DNA of 8,989 nt from Paludibacter sp. Its GTDB lineage: Bacteria > Bacteroidota > Bacteroidia > Bacteroidales > Paludibacteraceae. This document shows, piece after piece, positions 6,907 through 8,989 of this stretch (its first letter is position 1; every line of letters begins with the position of its first letter). Below the pieces are notes generated by a model, which saw nothing but the letters and a program-made list of their open reading frames with translations, did no database searches and was not told where the DNA came from. Location of the stretch: assembly GCA_009787075.1 (NCBI GenBank), contig WRGS01000174.1, positions 1-8,989 on the forward strand, given 5' to 3'. The translations under genes were made by a program, and so were the position numbers.

Positions 6907-8130
6907 ATGAATTCCATCTCGCTTTGCGAATTGTTAAATACTGTACAGCAGGCAATTAAGTTGAATTTTACCGAGCCGATTTGGGTGCGAGCCGAAATCG
7001 GAGAATTGCGCGAAAATGGCGGAAACGCTTATTTGGATTTGATTGAAAACGCCGAAAATTCCGATAAATTGCTTGCCAAAATACGCGCAAATTGCTGGGC
7101 TTCAACATTTCAGATGCTTAAAACGTATTTTGAGGAAAATACAGGGCAAATTTTGCGTGAAGGAATTGCTGTGCTTGTGCAGGTAACAGTCGAATTTCAT
7201 TCAGTTTATGGTATTAGTTTGAATATCAAAGATATAGACCCTGCTTTTACGCTCGGCGAAATGGCAATGCGGCGGCAGCAAATAATTCGCAAACTACAAA
7301 GCGAGGGCGTTGCTCAAATGAATAAAAGTTTGGAACTTCCACAGTATATGCAGCGGTTGGCGATTATTTCGTCGGCAACTGCGGCAGGTTACGGCGATTT
7401 TATGCATCAACTCAACGAGCGTGGTTTTAAGTTCTATAGCGTTCTATTTCAGTCGCTTATGCAGGGCGAAGCAGCGGCGGATTCAATTATTAATTCTTTA
7501 GAAAAAATTTACGCCAATGTTGAACTTTTTGATGCGGTGATTATTATTCGCGGTGGTGGTGCAACTACCGATTTGGCGTGTTTCGACAGTTACGATTTGG
7601 CTCTAAATGTGGCGCAATTTCCTCTGCCTATTATCGCTGGCATCGGTCATTTGCGTGATAATACGATTGTGGATTTGGTTGCCAACAAAAGTTTGAAAAC
7701 TCCGACTGCTGTTGCTGAATTTTTGATTAATAAAATGCAAGACGCAGAAAATCAATTATTTGAAACAGTTAATTCCATTGTAAATTTTGCACAAAATAAA
7801 ATTTTAGTGCAAAAAAACATTTTAGAGCAAACACGTTGGAAAATTACGCATCTGCTAAAAAATATTACTGCAAACAGTGTTTTCGAACTCAATCGCCAAA
7901 AAATTCGGCTTAAAAATGCTGCGCAAAATGCAATTTTTTTCCAAAAAAATAAACTTGATTTGTACGAAAAAATCATTCACACACAATCGCCGCAATATCT
8001 GTTCAAAAAAGGTTTTTCGCTCACCACGCTCAACGGCAAACGTCTTTTTTCTGTAAAACTGCTCAAAAAAGGCGACAAAATTAAAACATATTTGAGCGAC
8101 GGAGCAGTGGAAAGTTTAATTGTTGATTAA
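6907..8130 (+). CDS. xseA: Exodeoxyribonuclease VII large subunit
   Basis: This 407-residue protein is the catalytic subunit of exonuclease VII, which cuts single-stranded DNA from both ends into oligonucleotides and acts in the cytoplasm in repair. The N-terminal OB-fold DNA-binding domain covers about 1-105 (ISLCELLNTVQQAIK, PIWVRAEIGEL). The catalytic domain starts at about 150 (LAIISSATAAGYGDFMHQL). Asp164, Arg215 in IIRGGG, His248 and Asp251 in GIGHLRD correspond to the residues needed for activity in E. coli XseA (Asp155, Arg205, His238, Asp241, from memory). TPTAVAEFLI follows. A long helical, coiled-coil-like stretch at about 275-355 is where the small subunits bind in characterised enzymes. 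The end, YLFKKGFSLTTLNGKRL, is the usual C-terminal segment. It is somewhat shorter than E. coli XseA. No xseB follows; folB does, 26 bases downstream. Confidence 0.96.
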   Translation: MNSISLCELLNTVQQAIKLNFTEPIWVRAEIGELRENGGNAYLDLIENAENSDKLLAKIRANCWASTFQMLKTYFEENTGQILREGIAVLVQVTVEFHSVYGISLNIKDIDPAFTLGEMAMRRQQIIRKLQSEGVAQMNKSLELPQYMQRLAIISSATAAGYGDFMHQLNERGFKFYSVLFQSLMQGEAAADSIINSLEKIYANVELFDAVIIIRGGGATTDLACFDSYDLALNVAQFPLPIIAGIGHLRDNTIVDLVANKSLKTPTAVAEFLINKMQDAENQLFETVNSIVNFAQNKILVQKNILEQTRWKITHLLKNITANSVFELNRQKIRLKNAAQNAIFFQKNKLDLYEKIIHTQSPQYLFKKGFSLTTLNGKRLFSVKLLKKGDKIKTYLSDGAVESLIVD

Positions 8131-8156
8131 TTTTATATAATTTTTAAAATAAAAAA

Positions 8157-8504
8157 ATGAAAATAACCCTTTCAAATATGGAATTTCACGCTTTTATCGG
8201 CTGTTTGCAGCACGAAAAAGCCTTGGGAAATCAGTTTTTGGTGTCGGTTACTGTTTTTTTCGATGGCAGCAAGGCGCAAGAATCTGATAATCTTGAAGAT
8301 ACAATAAATTATCAACAGATTTACGATATTGTAAAAGCCGAAATTAACAAAGAGTCCGATTTGCTCGAAAATGTCGCTTTCAGAATTATTAATTCATTGA
8401 AAATTAATATTTTAAAAGCAGATAAATGGGAAATTGAACTTTCAAAACTCAATCCGCCGCTTGGCGGTAAAACCGAAAAAGTAACGGTTTTTATTGAAGG
8501 ATAA
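8157..8504 (+). CDS. folB: Dihydroneopterin aldolase
   Basis: This 115-residue cytoplasmic enzyme converts 7,8-dihydroneopterin to 6-hydroxymethyl-7,8-dihydropterin and glycolaldehyde in tetrahydrofolate synthesis. The family pattern is complete. FHAFIGCLQHEKALGNQFLV carries Glu20, matching the conserved catalytic glutamate. DNLEDTINYQQIYDIV is the substrate-side block, and SDLLENVAFRIINSL contains the LLE motif. LSKLNPPLGG carries Lys97, matching the catalytic lysine of the usual KPxPP motif. Length is normal (family about 115-125). It starts 26 bases after xseA on the same strand and probably shares its transcript. The ATG at 8157 is the only good start and gives the typical N-terminus. Other folate genes are not in the window. 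The next gene converges on it, 17 bases away. Confidence 0.94.
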   Translation: MKITLSNMEFHAFIGCLQHEKALGNQFLVSVTVFFDGSKAQESDNLEDTINYQQIYDIVKAEINKESDLLENVAFRIINSLKINILKADKWEIELSKLNPPLGGKTEKVTVFIEG

Positions 8505-8521
8505 AAATGTATTTTTAAAAA

Positions 8522-8989
8522 TTATTTTTTATCCAAAATTGCATTATATCTATTTGATAATGCAGGATTTATGTCTGTTAAAATTTCCACTGCGTCCTGT
8601 TTTTCTTTATCCGTTCCGCCTTTGAAAATATTTACCAATTCATCGCTTTTTGTATCCAAAAGAATATTGATAACAACTGCTTGCGGGCGGGCGCGGTTTG
8701 TAGTGCGCACAATTGGCAGCCCTGCGGCAATTTTTGCGCGTCCATTTGCCGCGTTTTCAGCCATAAGGTCAAGTCCAAGTCGGTGATATTCATACATATA
8801 ATTGCGAAATGCCGCAAACTGTCCGTCCATCAAATTGCTGATAATTGCGTAACGATTTTTACTGTCTTCAAACGCCCGCCATCCGCTCCAATCGGTACTT
8901 TGAGCCATATTTACAATGTTTTCCGCTTGCTGAAAATAAGGCGTGCCGCCAAGCGAACTGAACGAATCCATATCGTAGCCGATAATCAG
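8522..8989 (-). CDS. porD: DUF4835 / PorD-type protein, C-terminal part
   Basis: The frame runs off the right edge: before the Met at 8971 the codons for LIIGYD continue in frame and belong to the family, so that Met is internal and the start lies outside. The 155 residues seen match the C-terminal half of DUF4835 proteins, found across Bacteroidetes and often labelled type IX secretion protein PorD. Family blocks are LIIGYDMDSF, GGTPYFQQAENIVNMAQ, an NRYAIISNLMDGQFAAFRNYMYEYHRLGLD segment, and the C-terminal NILLDTKSDELVNIFKGG and AVEILTDINPALSNRYNAIL. These proteins are usually near 300 residues with a signal peptide, so they probably act in the cell envelope, but the molecular role is poorly defined. 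In relatives I recall the gene near coaBC and recN. Here folB converges from the other side, so recN is not directly downstream. The label rests on remembered family patterns. Confidence 0.8.
   Translation of the reverse strand: MIIGYDMDSFSSLGGTPYFQQAENIVNMAQSTDWSGWRAFEDSKNRYAIISNLMDGQFAAFRNYMYEYHRLGLDLMAENAANGRAKIAAGLPIVRTTNRARPQAVVINILLDTKSDELVNIFKGGTDKEKQDAVEILTDINPALSNRYNAILDKK

Noticed and set aside
8505..8521. Terminator between convergent folB and porD
   Set aside because: The 17-base gap is only A/T runs and holds no stem.

Overview
The window comes from an AT-rich genome of the phylum Bacteroidota, most likely an uncultured relative of the order Bacteroidales. The evidence is a match to the Bacteroidetes promoter pattern (TTTG, 19 bases, TAnnTTTG), A-rich start regions without a Shine-Dalgarno sequence, a small PG0541-type protein after an RND pump, and a DUF4835/PorD-type gene. 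No tRNA, rRNA, CRISPR array, transposase or phage gene is visible.

Positions 1-4985 (+ strand) hold a tripartite RND efflux operon. In order it has the C-terminal end of a TolC-type outer-membrane channel, a lipoprotein periplasmic adaptor, a complete 1040-residue inner-membrane pump with its proton-relay residues, and a 97-residue PII-like protein of the PG0541 transporter-associated type. A GC-rich hairpin lies between the pump gene and the small gene.

Positions 5047-5943 (- strand) hold rsmH, the 16S rRNA C1402 N4-methyltransferase. It converges on the efflux operon and has none of its usual cell-division-cluster neighbours here. Its 5' side faces a 202-base AT-rich spacer (5944-6145). 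That spacer has a strong + strand promoter, a possible - strand promoter and an orphan 21-codon reading frame.

Positions 6146-8504 (+ strand) hold an unusual fragment of isoleucyl-tRNA synthetase, then xseA (exonuclease VII large subunit) and folB (dihydroneopterin aldolase). The ileS piece is an open 240-codon frame. It keeps the KMSKR loop and the start of the anticodon-binding domain, but lacks the first half of the enzyme and its C-terminal end. A full-length ileS must therefore exist elsewhere, unless this locus is misassembled. Positions 8522-8989 (- strand) hold the C-terminal part of a DUF4835/PorD-type protein linked to type IX secretion.

Most of the window is ordinary core and efflux gene content. 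The points worth a second look are the two-sided ileS fragment with its upstream promoter and orphan reading frame, the PII-like partner of the RND pump, and the GC-rich hairpin. I see no convincing new multi-gene system.
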